Shown: positions 29,709 through 38,472 of the stretch, one piece after another
Layout: the number at the start of each line of letters is the position of its first letter
Numbering within the stretch: position 1 is the stretch's first letter
Assembly (NCBI GenBank): GCA_030523715.1
Contig: JAUNHY010000002.1
Location: 52,332 to 99,176 of the forward strand
Reading direction: 5' to 3'
Source: Candidatus Saccharimonadota bacterium
GTDB taxonomy: Bacteria > Patescibacteriota > Saccharimonadia > Saccharimonadales > Saccharimonadaceae
Length of the DNA: 46,845 nucleotides
Notes under the pieces: model-generated
What the model saw: only the letters and a program-made list of their open reading frames with translations
Database searches by the model: none
What the model was told of the DNA's origin: nothing
Translations under genes and position numbers: made by a program

Positions 29709-32161
29709 AAAACACTCTAAAAATCATCGCTTCCATGTTTTTCATTTGGCTCCTCGTTTGCCAACCAGCTTTTGCCGCTGATATGCCAGATTCAAGTATT
29801 CTTGATTATTACAACCGCAACGGTATTTATTATTACAATCCAAGCGGGAAGTGCGATAGTGACGAAAAAGTCTGTTCGTCTAATGATGGTTCCGATTTAA
29901 CTGTCATTGGCGACTCTATTCTCGCCGACGAATCCACAAAAGAGAAGATGAAAGCAAAATTTGATCATCTTCCAGAAAATAGTTACGATGCTGTAATTAG
30001 TCGCAACTGGTCGCAAGGTCTTGAAATTGCTCGTCAAACTACACTAAAAGGCACTGTGCTTTTCGAGCTCGGCTCTAATAATGTTGATGGACTTTCTCAA
30101 AAAGATATCGATGACCTCGTTAAAATAGTCGGCAACAACCGCAAAATCGTCTTAGTAACCAACTATGGTACTGCCGCACAATATCAAAAAGGTTACAACC
30201 AAAACAATGAATTATTTAAGAAAAATGCCGAGACAAACGAAAACATCATCGTTGCCGACTGGGCTGCCAAAGCTGCCGCCGAACATGCCAATATGGATTC
30301 TATGACTGTTCACCCCGCAGATAATGCTGCCCGCGATTTATATGTCGAAGTAATTTACGACGCGCTTAACACTTCTTGTGTTTCTGGCCGCGCCGTTATT
30401 AAAGGCACAACTGCCGCCGAAAAAGTCTGGTCCGGCCTTACTTCACTTGGTTTTACCGACGAACAAACTGCCGGCATCATGGGCAACATGCAACATGAAA
30501 GCAACTCCTTCAATCCAGTCCAGCATGAGGGCAGCCAATATCGTAAATATTGGCCAATGGATCTTGGTGGTAATTCCGAAAAAGCCTATGGCCTTGGTCT
30601 TATCCAATGGTCATTTGGCCGCCGTATTAATATGTATAACTACATTAAAGAACAGGCACCAGATCTGCTCAAATTCTTTAATTCTCCAGAACAATACAGT
30701 ATGAAAAACGGCAGTATTTATGGTTGCAATGGCGATTGTTTTATTGAGGCCGTTGGTGATCAAATCGCCGACCAAATCTACTCACTTGAGTTAACCTTCC
30801 TTTATGACGAACTAAATAGTCATAAAAGTTACTCTGGCATTTTTAATCAACAATCCGTTTATGATTCTGCAAAGTTTTTCCTTGAGCATGTCGAAATTCC
30901 ACAAAATCCTCAAATTGAACATCATATGAATCGCGCCACCGATGCGCAAAAATGGTACGATCAATTCCATGGCACTACTATTTCTGGCACTGGCAGTCGT
31001 CGTGGTAGTGGCAGTGGTTCAAGCAGTGGTCAACAATATCTCTCCGGCTCCAATAAAGATTACGAAGGAAACCAAATTCTCTCCGACGATCAAATGTCAA
31101 AAATAAACCAATATAAACCGCTCTATGAAAAAATCGTCGAAGGAACTCAGATTCCATGGCAAATTATGGCTACTATTCATTATCTCGAAAACGGTTTATC
31201 GCGTACCACGAGTCACGACCCACTCTGTAATAATGGGCAGTGTAGCAACGGTATCTTCCAAGTCATTACTAAACAATATGAAGCCGGCATAGAAGTTACC
31301 GACGAGCAGTTCGTCCAAATGGGTAAAGATGCTATCGCAGCCGAGTTAAAGATTTATTCTAGCGGTATAAACTTCAAAAATAGTGATGATGTAAAACGTT
31401 TCTTCTTTACATATAATGGCAAAGCTCAAAAATATATCCAGCAAGCTCGCGATTTAGGTTTTAGTGAAAAAGAAGCCAATAATGGTGAAGGTTCACCATA
31501 TGTTATGAACCGTGCCGATCAACAACGCGACCCAAATCACAATAAAACTACTTGGGGTCAAATTAAACAAGATCACGGCCCGCTCGAATACCCAGCCAAC
31601 CAACATTATGGTGCCTTTATTATTTATCAAGTCCTCGGCGGCACGGCGAGTGTAAATGGCTGTAGTACTGGTATTTCTGGCGCCGGAAATATGGATCTTA
31701 ACCAAACTGCGCTTGATCTTGCTTGGCCTGTTGGTGACCCACACGTCGGCACTATGACGCCAACCGATAATTATCGTCGCGCCTATACGCAAGTTGGTCT
31801 CGATGGTATTATGCCTGGCGGTTCCAGCTGCGATGTTTTCGTTTCTACGGTCGCACGCTATTCCGGAGTTGACCCAGATTTTGCTTGTTGTGGCGTCCAG
31901 GGTACAAATATTCCATATCTCGAAAAATCTCCTAAGTGGGAAGAAATAAAATATACTAATCCAAACGACACATCATTCTTACGCCCAGGCGATGTATTAA
32001 CAGTTCCTGGACACATTAAGATGTATGTGGAAAAAGATGGTAAAGCCATGACCGCTCAGGCTTCTTATGGTGATCACTCCGGCGAACTTAGTAACGGCGT
32101 CCGCTTAGTTGACTCAATTGGTCGTGGCAATTATCGTGTTTGGCGTTATAAAGGTAACTAA
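29705..32161 (+). CDS. Secreted cell-wall hydrolase with four putative enzymatic domains
   Basis: 818 residues. Signal peptide, cut near residue 24-25 (AFA). Domain 1 (about 62-225): SGNH esterase/acyltransferase-like, with GDS (Ser71), ELGSNN (121-126) and His203. Domain 2 (about 235-420): phage-tail-type lysozyme, with HESNSFNP (Glu265) and GLGLIQWS. A Ser/Gly linker (424-445). Domain 3 (about 465-645): lytic-transglycosylase-like, Glu495 in HYLENGLSR, with NGIFQV. Domain 4 (about 665-818): NlpC/P60-CHAP-like cysteine peptidase, GGSSCDVFV (Cys709) and GHIKMYV (His770). It could remove acetyl groups, cut glycan and cut peptide, ample for boring through a neighbour's peptidoglycan or for assembling the secretion machine. 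Overlaps the previous gene by four bases; its last bases overlap recF on the other strand. Confidence 0.82.
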   Translation: MKNTLKIIASMFFIWLLVCQPAFAADMPDSSILDYYNRNGIYYYNPSGKCDSDEKVCSSNDGSDLTVIGDSILADESTKEKMKAKFDHLPENSYDAVISRNWSQGLEIARQTTLKGTVLFELGSNNVDGLSQKDIDDLVKIVGNNRKIVLVTNYGTAAQYQKGYNQNNELFKKNAETNENIIVADWAAKAAAEHANMDSMTVHPADNAARDLYVEVIYDALNTSCVSGRAVIKGTTAAEKVWSGLTSLGFTDEQTAGIMGNMQHESNSFNPVQHEGSQYRKYWPMDLGGNSEKAYGLGLIQWSFGRRINMYNYIKEQAPDLLKFFNSPEQYSMKNGSIYGCNGDCFIEAVGDQIADQIYSLELTFLYDELNSHKSYSGIFNQQSVYDSAKFFLEHVEIPQNPQIEHHMNRATDAQKWYDQFHGTTISGTGSRRGSGSGSSSGQQYLSGSNKDYEGNQILSDDQMSKINQYKPLYEKIVEGTQIPWQIMATIHYLENGLSRTTSHDPLCNNGQCSNGIFQVITKQYEAGIEVTDEQFVQMGKDAIAAELKIYSSGINFKNSDDVKRFFFTYNGKAQKYIQQARDLGFSEKEANNGEGSPYVMNRADQQRDPNHNKTTWGQIKQDHGPLEYPANQHYGAFIIYQVLGGTASVNGCSTGISGAGNMDLNQTALDLAWPVGDPHVGTMTPTDNYRRAYTQVGLDGIMPGGSSCDVFVSTVARYSGVDPDFACCGVQGTNIPYLEKSPKWEEIKYTNPNDTSFLRPGDVLTVPGHIKMYVEKDGKAMTAQASYGDHSGELSNGVRLVDSIGRGNYRVWRYKGN

Positions 32162-33177
32162 AGCTCTTTATCTACTCGCATTTCTTCAGGCACAGCCGTA
32201 CTCGTAATAATCATCTGATAGTTTTTAAAATTACTTATTAAATGTTTTTGCCGCTCATCATCTAGCTCAGAAAATATATCATCCAATAATACAACCGGTT
32301 TCTTTCCGGTCGCATCTTCCAATATTTTCGATTCTATAAATTTTAGTGCCAAAATTATACAACGCATCTCGCCACGTGATGCAGATCCGTCAGCCTTTTT
32401 ATTATTAAAAATAAATTCATAATCATCACGATGTGGACCAAAAGTTGTATGACCTAAATATAAATCTTTCTGAAAATTATTTTGCAGGATTTGTAGATAT
32501 TTATTTTCATCACAAACATCACCTAAATATTCAATCTTACAATTATCATTATTTTTTGCGATATTTTGATAAGTTTCAGTTAAACTTTCATTTATTTTTC
32601 GTAAATATTTAACGCGTTTTTTAATAATTTCCGCGCCATAATTAGCGCACATTACATCCCACGAAAAGAAATCATCCGCCGAAATATTTTCAACCTTCAA
32701 TAAATCATTTCGCTGCTTTAGGGCCTTATTATATTTCGATAACGCAATCCCGTAATTATCGTCAATTTGTTTAAATAATTCATCAAAATAATCACGCCGC
32801 CGCGACGGGGAAGATTTAATTAAATAAATATTATCTGGTTCAAATAAAACAACCGGATAACGATTTTTCTTCGGTAATCGTAGACTTTTTTTACCATCAA
32901 TTTCAAATTCTTTTTTGCGCCCATCATAACGAATTATTATTTTTTGCGCATCAATCAAATCTATTTCCGCCCGAAAAAACTCCGCCTCATTTTTAAGAAT
33001 TTCTTTATCCACAGCCTTAAAGCTTTTTCCGCGTAAAGCTAAATAAATCGCTTCTAAAATCGAGGTTTTTCCACTGCCGTTTTCGCCAATAATCAACGTC
33101 GTTGGGCGATTACAATCCAACTCAAACTCACTATGGCAGCGAAAATTTCTTAAACTAACTTTTTGAACAATATTCAT
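32158..33177 (-). CDS. recF: DNA replication/repair protein RecF
   Basis: 339 residues, slightly shorter than the typical 360-370. Walker A GENGSGKTS at 31-39, the RGEMRC signature-like stretch in the second half, and VVLLDDIFSELDDERQ (Walker B and D-loop) near the C-terminus. An ABC-type ATPase that loads RecA at gaps. Its ATG overlaps the dnaN stop (TAATG), giving tight coupling, and its TAG overlaps the stop of the convergent hydrolase gene. Coding is notably A/T-rich compared with the plus-strand genes. Confidence 0.95.
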   Translation of the reverse strand: MNIVQKVSLRNFRCHSEFELDCNRPTTLIIGENGSGKTSILEAIYLALRGKSFKAVDKEILKNEAEFFRAEIDLIDAQKIIIRYDGRKKEFEIDGKKSLRLPKKNRYPVVLFEPDNIYLIKSSPSRRRDYFDELFKQIDDNYGIALSKYNKALKQRNDLLKVENISADDFFSWDVMCANYGAEIIKKRVKYLRKINESLTETYQNIAKNNDNCKIEYLGDVCDENKYLQILQNNFQKDLYLGHTTFGPHRDDYEFIFNNKKADGSASRGEMRCIILALKFIESKILEDATGKKPVVLLDDIFSELDDERQKHLISNFKNYQMIITSTAVPEEMRVDKEL

Positions 33178-34283
33178 TAACTTTTAAGCGGCATAATAAT
33201 ATGCGTATAATCTTGACTATTCTGATTTCTAATCACAACCGGCGCGAGTTTTCCACTTAAACCAAAGATAATTTTACCTTCAATTGTAGAATTTAATGCA
33301 TCAAGTAGATATCGTGAGTTAAGTGCAACTTTTCCGTCGGTTTTAATACCTTCCGCTTCCATCGCAGCTGTATTTTCACCAAGCTCGCTTGCTACCGCAC
33401 TCACGGAAAAATTATTTTCATCTTTATTTGCTTCACAGGTAATTGATCCACCACTTTCACGCGCAAATAATGCAGCAACCTTCGTCATTCTAATCAACTC
33501 CGCTTTATCTAATAAAATATCCGAATCGGAGGTTTTTGGAATTAACTGGCGATAATCAGGGAAACTCGCATCAATTAATTTAGAGGTTATTTCAATTTCA
33601 CCCATACGGAATCGAATCTGTGTATCAGTAATTAATACCTCAATCTCGTCCATACTATCTGCAATAGAACGTAAAACTTCCTGTAAAGCATCACGTGGCA
33701 CAATGGCTTTTATTTCACTCTTAACTTTATCAACAAATTTACGATCCGCTAGACGATAACCATCCGTTGCCGCGATATATAACGAACCTTCAAACGTATT
33801 AAAATACACACCAGTTAAAGCTGGACGCGTCGTGTCGTTGCTAGCCGCAATAATGACTTGATTAACAGCTTCTTTAAAGATATCCACACCTATCTTAAAA
33901 GTAACTGCCTCTTTTTCATTAATTTTCGGTAATTCCGGAAAATCATCTGCCAAAATACCATTAATTGTAGATTTATACTTTCCAGCCGAAATTGTTAATT
34001 TATCCCCATTTGTTTTTAAAGTAACCGGTTCTTTTGGAAGATTAGAAACAAACTCTGCCAAAAGTTTTGCTGGTACGGTAATAGTTCCATTTTTCTTTGC
34101 TTTTGCATTTACATACTCAACAGTTGCAAGTTCCATATTGGTCGCTGTTAAGGTAAGTTGTTTTTCTTCAGCCCTTAAGAGTACATTACTTAAAATTGGT
34201 AAACCAACTTTTGTACTCGCCGCAACTCGACTTACTACACTTAATGCCTTAGCAAGTCTGTCTTGTAAAACTTCTATCTCCAT
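33177..34283 (-). CDS. dnaN: DNA polymerase III beta subunit (sliding clamp)
   Basis: 368 residues, full length. The three-domain clamp is evident from MEIEVLQDRLAKALSVVSRV, LPILSNVLLRAEE, a central RPALTGVYFNTFEG stretch with ATDGYRLA, and the C-terminal HIIMPLKS. It encircles DNA and tethers the replicase. AGGAGG precedes the ATG. Located in dnaA-dnaN-recF order, the usual origin arrangement. Confidence 0.97.
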   Translation of the reverse strand: MEIEVLQDRLAKALSVVSRVAASTKVGLPILSNVLLRAEEKQLTLTATNMELATVEYVNAKAKKNGTITVPAKLLAEFVSNLPKEPVTLKTNGDKLTISAGKYKSTINGILADDFPELPKINEKEAVTFKIGVDIFKEAVNQVIIAASNDTTRPALTGVYFNTFEGSLYIAATDGYRLADRKFVDKVKSEIKAIVPRDALQEVLRSIADSMDEIEVLITDTQIRFRMGEIEITSKLIDASFPDYRQLIPKTSDSDILLDKAELIRMTKVAALFARESGGSITCEANKDENNFSVSAVASELGENTAAMEAEGIKTDGKVALNSRYLLDALNSTIEGKIIFGLSGKLAPVVIRNQNSQDYTHIIMPLKS

Positions 34284-34519
34284 TTTTCCTCCTTTAGAAG
34301 TTTCCTTCCTTATTATTAAAAATAGTAGTAGTTATAGTAGTTCTATGTGGAAAAGGTGTAAAACTTATCTTTAACAGATAAGAAACGAATAAATTAATAG
34401 TGCAAAACTTGTCGATAAATTTCTGTAAAACTTTTGTGGATTTCTTATTATTTTGGGTAAAACTCCAAACTAGATTTTTTTGCACATTTTTCTTCCACGC
34501 ATTTTGCACACTTTTTCCA
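34284..34519. other. dnaA-dnaN intergenic region, candidate origin part
   Basis: 236 A/T-rich bases with no gene (an 85-codon frame on the minus strand is low-complexity and unlike any family). DnaA-box-like nonamers: TGTGGAAAA (34346-34354), TGTGGATTT (34435-34443), TTTTGCACA (34478-34486 and 34502-34510) and TTTTCCACT (34513-34521, crossing into the end of dnaA). Between them TGYAAAACTT-like elements recur at 34357, 34401, 34424 and 34456. Confidence 0.55.
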
Positions 34520-35905
34520 CTAATTTGCATAAATTTTCTCCCGCAGGTCACTAATCTGTGAGCGAAGGTTAAAATCAGTTTTCAGAGATTTTTCCACAAC
34601 TTTTATACCATGCATAATAGTAGTGTGATCTTTATTAAATTCATTTCCGATTTTAACCGTACTAAGTCCAAGCTGATCTTTCATAAGATACATTGCAATC
34701 TGACGCGCCGATTTTATATCTTTTACGCGGCTCGTACCGTATAAATCTTTAGAATTAAGATTATAATATTTTGCCACCTTATCCACCACTTGTTTTGGCG
34801 AAATAGAGCGTCGCTTCGTATTTTCACTTGGCGAATTAATCAATCCTTCCGATATTAAATCATCCGGCGAAATACCGCGCATTTCCGATAGTAAAAGAAT
34901 TGAATTTAATTGTCCTTCCAAGTCGCGGATATTAGTCTGAATATTCTTAGCTAAAAATTCCACTGCATTATCACCGATTTCAGCATTTAGTAACTCTGCT
35001 TTAGCCTTTACGATTGCGCAGCGTGTCTCAAAATCCGGGAACTGAATATCTACTGGCACCCCCATCATTAAACGAGAAGCCAGACGTTGATCAACAGTTG
35101 CAATCTGATTTGGTAATCTATCACTACTAACTATAATCTGCTTACCGCGCTGGTGTAGATCATTAAAAGTGTGGAAAAATTCTACCTGAGATTTATCCTT
35201 ACCTTCAATATATTGGAAATCATCCACTATTAAGACATCAACTTTGCGATATTTTTCCGTAAAACCATCGAGTTTTTTACGCATCGCCTCAACGAATTCA
35301 TGATAAAACTGCTCAATCGTCACATAAAGCACTTTCATTTCTGGATGTTGGGCTAAAATCTCATTTCCGATAGCTTGAATTAAATGTGTTTTTCCTAAAC
35401 CAGAACCACCATAAAGGAAATATGGGTTATAACGCATGCCAGGATTTTCCACAATTGCGTGTGCCGCACTTACGGCAAGATCATTGTTACTACCAACAAT
35501 ATAATTATCAAAACGATAATTTGGATTTAATCCAGACTCGGAATTATTTTTCGAAACAGGTTTATTAATTGATACTACCGGGCGTGTATAATTGGAGCCA
35601 GTTTTTATTACTGGGGTTTCTATTGGTAATACTTCAACTGCGCGTTTAACGGTAGTTTTATTTTTTGTATCGTCAATAATTATTTCCATTGTGGCATATT
35701 CAATACCACCTGCCTGGAGCGCATCTTTGAGGATTTTATTATATTTACCCTCCATATTTGCTTTAACAAACAAATTTTTAGCCGCCAAAATAAGATTTCC
35801 ATCCTCATTTGTGACAAATTTGAGGTTTTTAAAATAGGTCTCAAAAGCCATGTCGGTCACACGGGTTTTCAACTCATCCAGCACTGTCTGCCACTCGTTG
35901 GGCAT
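34520..35905 (-). CDS. dnaA: Chromosomal replication initiator DnaA
   Basis: 461 residues. Domain I at 1-75, a Lys/Asn-rich linker to about 128, the AAA+ ATPase from 130 with Walker A GGSGLGKT (166-173) and Walker B VDVLIVDDFQYI, and domain IV with the DNA-binding signature DHTTIMHGIKVVEK near the C-terminus. It opens the origin and regulates its own gene. The ATG at 35903-35905 has AAGGAGG 6 bases upstream; the frame extends to 35947 but crosses that site. Upstream TATAAT (complement of 35930-35935) and the box TTTTCCACA (35940-35948) between -10 and -35 suggest autorepression. Confidence 0.98.
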   Translation of the reverse strand: MPNEWQTVLDELKTRVTDMAFETYFKNLKFVTNEDGNLILAAKNLFVKANMEGKYNKILKDALQAGGIEYATMEIIIDDTKNKTTVKRAVEVLPIETPVIKTGSNYTRPVVSINKPVSKNNSESGLNPNYRFDNYIVGSNNDLAVSAAHAIVENPGMRYNPYFLYGGSGLGKTHLIQAIGNEILAQHPEMKVLYVTIEQFYHEFVEAMRKKLDGFTEKYRKVDVLIVDDFQYIEGKDKSQVEFFHTFNDLHQRGKQIIVSSDRLPNQIATVDQRLASRLMMGVPVDIQFPDFETRCAIVKAKAELLNAEIGDNAVEFLAKNIQTNIRDLEGQLNSILLLSEMRGISPDDLISEGLINSPSENTKRRSISPKQVVDKVAKYYNLNSKDLYGTSRVKDIKSARQIAMYLMKDQLGLSTVKIGNEFNKDHTTIMHGIKVVEKSLKTDFNLRSQISDLREKIYAN

Positions 35906-36133
35906 CTCCAACCTCCTTCTATTGAGATAATTATATGACTTTTCCACAGGTTTTTGTAGATGAAAATATTATTTTCTAATATATTTTTATACTAACAGAT
36001 AAGATTTTTCCCCAACCAGGGCCAAAACAGAGAAGTGCGCATGTGGAAAAACCCTTGAAAAATGTGTAAAAAATCAGTATAATAGACATAATTCTTTTAA
36101 TAAAACAATAATTATAAAGTCAGGAAATAACTT
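35906..36133. other. dnaA-rpmH intergenic region, candidate oriC
   Basis: 228 bases between the divergent dnaA and rpmH genes, where gene polarity switches. TTTTCCACA at 35940-35948 and its complement TGTGGAAAA at 36042-36050 flank a very A/T-rich stretch (about 35960-36010) suited to strand opening. TGTGTAAAA at 36063 is a weaker box. Promoters for both divergent units are here. Confidence 0.6.
36055..36083 (+). promoter_or_regulatory. rpmH promoter
   Basis: TTGAAA (36055-36060), 17 bases, TATAAT (36078-36083). A DnaA-box-like TGTGGAAAA ends 5 bases upstream of the -35, so DnaA could influence it. Confidence 0.82.
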
Positions 36134-36271
36134 ATGCCAAAACGTACTTATCAACCACACAAGCGCCAACGCAAAGTTGAGCATGGTTTCCGCAAGCGCA
36201 ATTCTACCGTAAATGGCCGCAAGGTTCTTGCTCGCCGTCGTATTAAAGGTCGTGCACGCTTAACGGCCTAA
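36134..36271 (+). CDS. rpmH: 50S ribosomal protein L34
   Basis: 45 residues (starting [14 protein letters not shown]) with the HGFRKRNST and [13 protein letters not shown] segments that define L34. Very basic, as expected for an rRNA-binding ribosomal protein. AGGAAA lies before the ATG at 36134. It precedes rnpA by 4 bases, the common rpmH-rnpA-yidC order. Short, so easily missed by automatic calls. Confidence 0.96.
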   Translation: MPKRTYQPHKRQRKVEHGFRKRNSTVNGRKVLARRRIKGRARLTA

Positions 36272-36275
36272 TCGA

Positions 36276-36617
36276 ATGATTGCGAAGAAATTCCGTTTTC
36301 ATTCCAGGGGTGGTGTTCGATACACTTACCAAAATGGTAAAACTATTAGGGGTTCCAAAATCTCATTAGTTTTTGCGGATAATACTCGCAACCATCAACG
36401 CTACGCTGTTGTAGTTAGTAAAAAAATATTAAAGTCTGCCGTAGGGCGTAATCGTATTCGTCGTCGCATGTATGAAGCGATTCGCGCTGAGCTTCCAAAA
36501 ATTCAGAAGCCGGTAGACTGTATTTTTATTGTTTATTCAAAAGATATTCTTGATTCGGACTTTAAAGAGATTCGCACCCTTGTTCATAATTTACTCCAAG
36601 AGGCGAATATATTATAA
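36276..36617 (+). CDS. rnpA: Ribonuclease P protein component
   Basis: 113 residues. The RNR motif region KSAVGRNRIRRRMYEAIR (about 51-68) is present, with the usual R-F-H-x-R-G-G opening (FRFHSRGG). It binds the RNase P RNA and helps remove tRNA 5' leaders. The P RNA gene is not in this window. Cotranscribed with rpmH. I see no strong ribosome site, so it may rely on coupling to rpmH translation. Confidence 0.96.
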   Translation: MIAKKFRFHSRGGVRYTYQNGKTIRGSKISLVFADNTRNHQRYAVVVSKKILKSAVGRNRIRRRMYEAIRAELPKIQKPVDCIFIVYSKDILDSDFKEIRTLVHNLLQEANIL

Positions 36618-36643
36618 TTATCTTATTAGTGTAGAGGAGTTAT

Positions 36644-37759
36644 ATGTTTAGTTTTCTAGATATGATTATTGTGCGCCCGATCGTAAACGTCCTCTTTTTG
36701 ATCTATAGCGTAGTCGGCGACTTTGGTCTTGCTATTATCTTGTTCACTATCTTAATTAAGCTGCTCACCTGGCCACTCATGAAGCGCCAAATCAATCAGA
36801 CCAAGATGATGCGTAAAATTCAGCCAGAGCTAGCCGAGATAAAGAAAAATTGTAAAGGGAACCGCCAGATGGAATCGCTCCAGATGATGGATCTTTATAA
36901 AAAGAATAATATAAAGCCATTTAACTCTGTTTTAACGCTTTTAATTCAGTTCCCAATCTTTATTGCACTCTTTACAGCTATTAACGTTTCTGTCCGTCCT
37001 TGCGCCGTAAATGATGATTATAATGTTCCAATTAATACCTGTACAAATAAAAAGGATATTACATATTCTGTAGAGCATTCTGCCTATCCATTTGTCCGCC
37101 CGCTCAATAATATTAATACTCTTATAAATCAGCAGAACGAATATTTCCGTGCTTACGAGAAAGATGCCGAAAATGCCAAATATGAGTTTGAACCAAAACT
37201 CTTTGGCTTAGTTGATCTTTCTACACGTCCAAGTGAGCTTTTCCACGAGTTTTCCGTTAGTAATTTAATTATCTTCCTCTTTGCCGTCGCTAGTGCCGCC
37301 ACTCAGTTTATTATGGCGCGTCAGCAGGATGTAACCCGTAAGAAAGGTCAAAAGAAGCGTGGTTTCCGTCAAATGATGAAAGAGGCTGCCGAAGGTAAAG
37401 ATATCTCTCAAGATGAAATAAATGCTATGTCGCAGTCTCAAATGACTTATATGATGCCAGTTATGATGTTCTTTATTATGTTCACGCTTCCTGGTGCCAT
37501 TGTTCTCTATTATCTATTAAATACCGGCATTACAGTCTTCCTTCAAAAGATTGTCCTCAGTCGCAATCTCGAGAAGATGGAAGAATCTGCCGATAAGAGT
37601 GTCCTTAAGGAGCTTCGTGATGCTACGAAGAAAATCCAAGAGGCAGAAATTATTGAAGAACCAACAAAATCCACGCATTATGCGTCAGATAAGAAAAATA
37701 AAAACGAAAAAACCCACATTACCCGCATTAAGGCATCGGATAAAAAGAAAAGGAGATAA
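36644..37759 (+). CDS. yidC: Membrane insertase YidC/Oxa1
   Basis: 371 residues with no cleavable lipoprotein signal. Helices at about 20-45, 95-115, 205-225 and 275-310 enclose the core (GDFGLAIILFTILIKLLTWPL, here split as GDFGLAIILFT and ILIKLLTWPL; the hairpin RKIQPELAEIKK; later QMTYMMPVMMFFIMFTLPGA). It inserts proteins into the inner membrane with or without SecYEG. A polar segment of about 90 residues between helices 2 and 3 is larger than in Gram-positive YidC, and the tail is basic. GAGGAG 4-5 bases before the ATG. Confidence 0.95.
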   Translation: MFSFLDMIIVRPIVNVLFLIYSVVGDFGLAIILFTILIKLLTWPLMKRQINQTKMMRKIQPELAEIKKNCKGNRQMESLQMMDLYKKNNIKPFNSVLTLLIQFPIFIALFTAINVSVRPCAVNDDYNVPINTCTNKKDITYSVEHSAYPFVRPLNNINTLINQQNEYFRAYEKDAENAKYEFEPKLFGLVDLSTRPSELFHEFSVSNLIIFLFAVASAATQFIMARQQDVTRKKGQKKRGFRQMMKEAAEGKDISQDEINAMSQSQMTYMMPVMMFFIMFTLPGAIVLYYLLNTGITVFLQKIVLSRNLEKMEESADKSVLKELRDATKKIQEAEIIEEPTKSTHYASDKKNKNEKTHITRIKASDKKKRR

Positions 37760-37762
37760 TAT

Positions 37763-38224
37763 ATGAACACCGATGAATCAATCCGCTTTGCGGCAAAATA
37801 CCTCGAGGACCTCTTATCCTTCTTTGGTATTAATGTTGCGGTTTATTCAACTATCGAGGATGATGTAATTCAGCTCTCAATTCCATCTACTAGCATGAAT
37901 TCGCTTCTTATTGGCAAAAACGCCAATAACCTTCGCGCTCTTCAGCATGTCCTTATGATGACTCTTATTGCTCGCAACGCTGAGGTTACCCGTGTAAATA
38001 TAGATATTGCCGATTATAAGCGCCAGCGTGCCGACAAAATCGAGCACCAGGCAGAGAAGTGGATTTCTGAAGTCCGCCGTAGTGGCCATGAGAAGATTCT
38101 CGACCTTAATGCTGCCGATCGCCGTGTTGTCCACCGTTACGCCAGCGACTATTCCGACATTGAAACATTCTCCACTGGCGAAGGCCGCGAACGTCGCCTC
38201 CATATCGTTAAGAAAGAAATATAA
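37763..38224 (+). CDS. jag: KhpB/Jag-type RNA-binding protein
   Basis: 153 residues: a KH domain (roughly 20-85, with the LIGKNANNLRAL stretch in the GXXG position) and a C-terminal R3H domain containing DRRVVHRY. The usual N-terminal Jag domain is absent, so this is a trimmed version. It likely binds RNA together with KhpA and influences cell-wall or translation control. It starts 3 bases after yidC; a terminator follows. Confidence 0.92.
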   Translation: MNTDESIRFAAKYLEDLLSFFGINVAVYSTIEDDVIQLSIPSTSMNSLLIGKNANNLRALQHVLMMTLIARNAEVTRVNIDIADYKRQRADKIEHQAEKWISEVRRSGHEKILDLNAADRRVVHRYASDYSDIETFSTGEGRERRLHIVKKEI

Positions 38225-38235
38225 TAATGTGAAAA

Positions 38236-38258
38236 AGCACCCCGAAAGGGGTGTTTTT
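38236..38258 (+). terminator. Terminator of the rpmH-jag operon
   Basis: GCACCCC-GAAA-GGGGTGT, perfect except the outer pair, followed by six T. Confidence 0.93.
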
Positions 38259-38259
38259 T

Positions 38260-38472
38260 GTTTTCCACAACAAAATCACCAAATTTAAACCATTTCAACT
38301 ACTGCCCAACAGAGTATGTATAATATTTCACGAAAATTGCAAATATATTAAAATAATCCACCTGTGCAAAACATACACCTAAATAGTGGGAAAATTTCTC
38401 ACCTATTACGCCAACCAACAGACCATCAAAAAGCCCCTCACGAAAGAGAGGCTTAAAAGGCGCTAGAATCGA
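38260..38472. other. Intergenic region between jag and the LCP gene
   Basis: 213 bases with no gene. Holds TTTTCCACA at 38261-38269 (same nonamer as the origin boxes), TATAAT at 38319-38324 without a good -35, and the LCP terminator at 38427-38455. Confidence 0.4.
38427..38455 (-). terminator. Terminator of the LCP gene
   Basis: On the minus strand AAGCCTCTC / GAGGGGCTT (one mismatch) with a following T run. Confidence 0.8.

Noticed and set aside
34294-34551. 85-codon minus-strand frame between dnaN and dnaA
   Set aside because: Low-complexity, overlaps the end of dnaA, has no ribosome site and lies over DnaA-box-like motifs; it is origin-region sequence.
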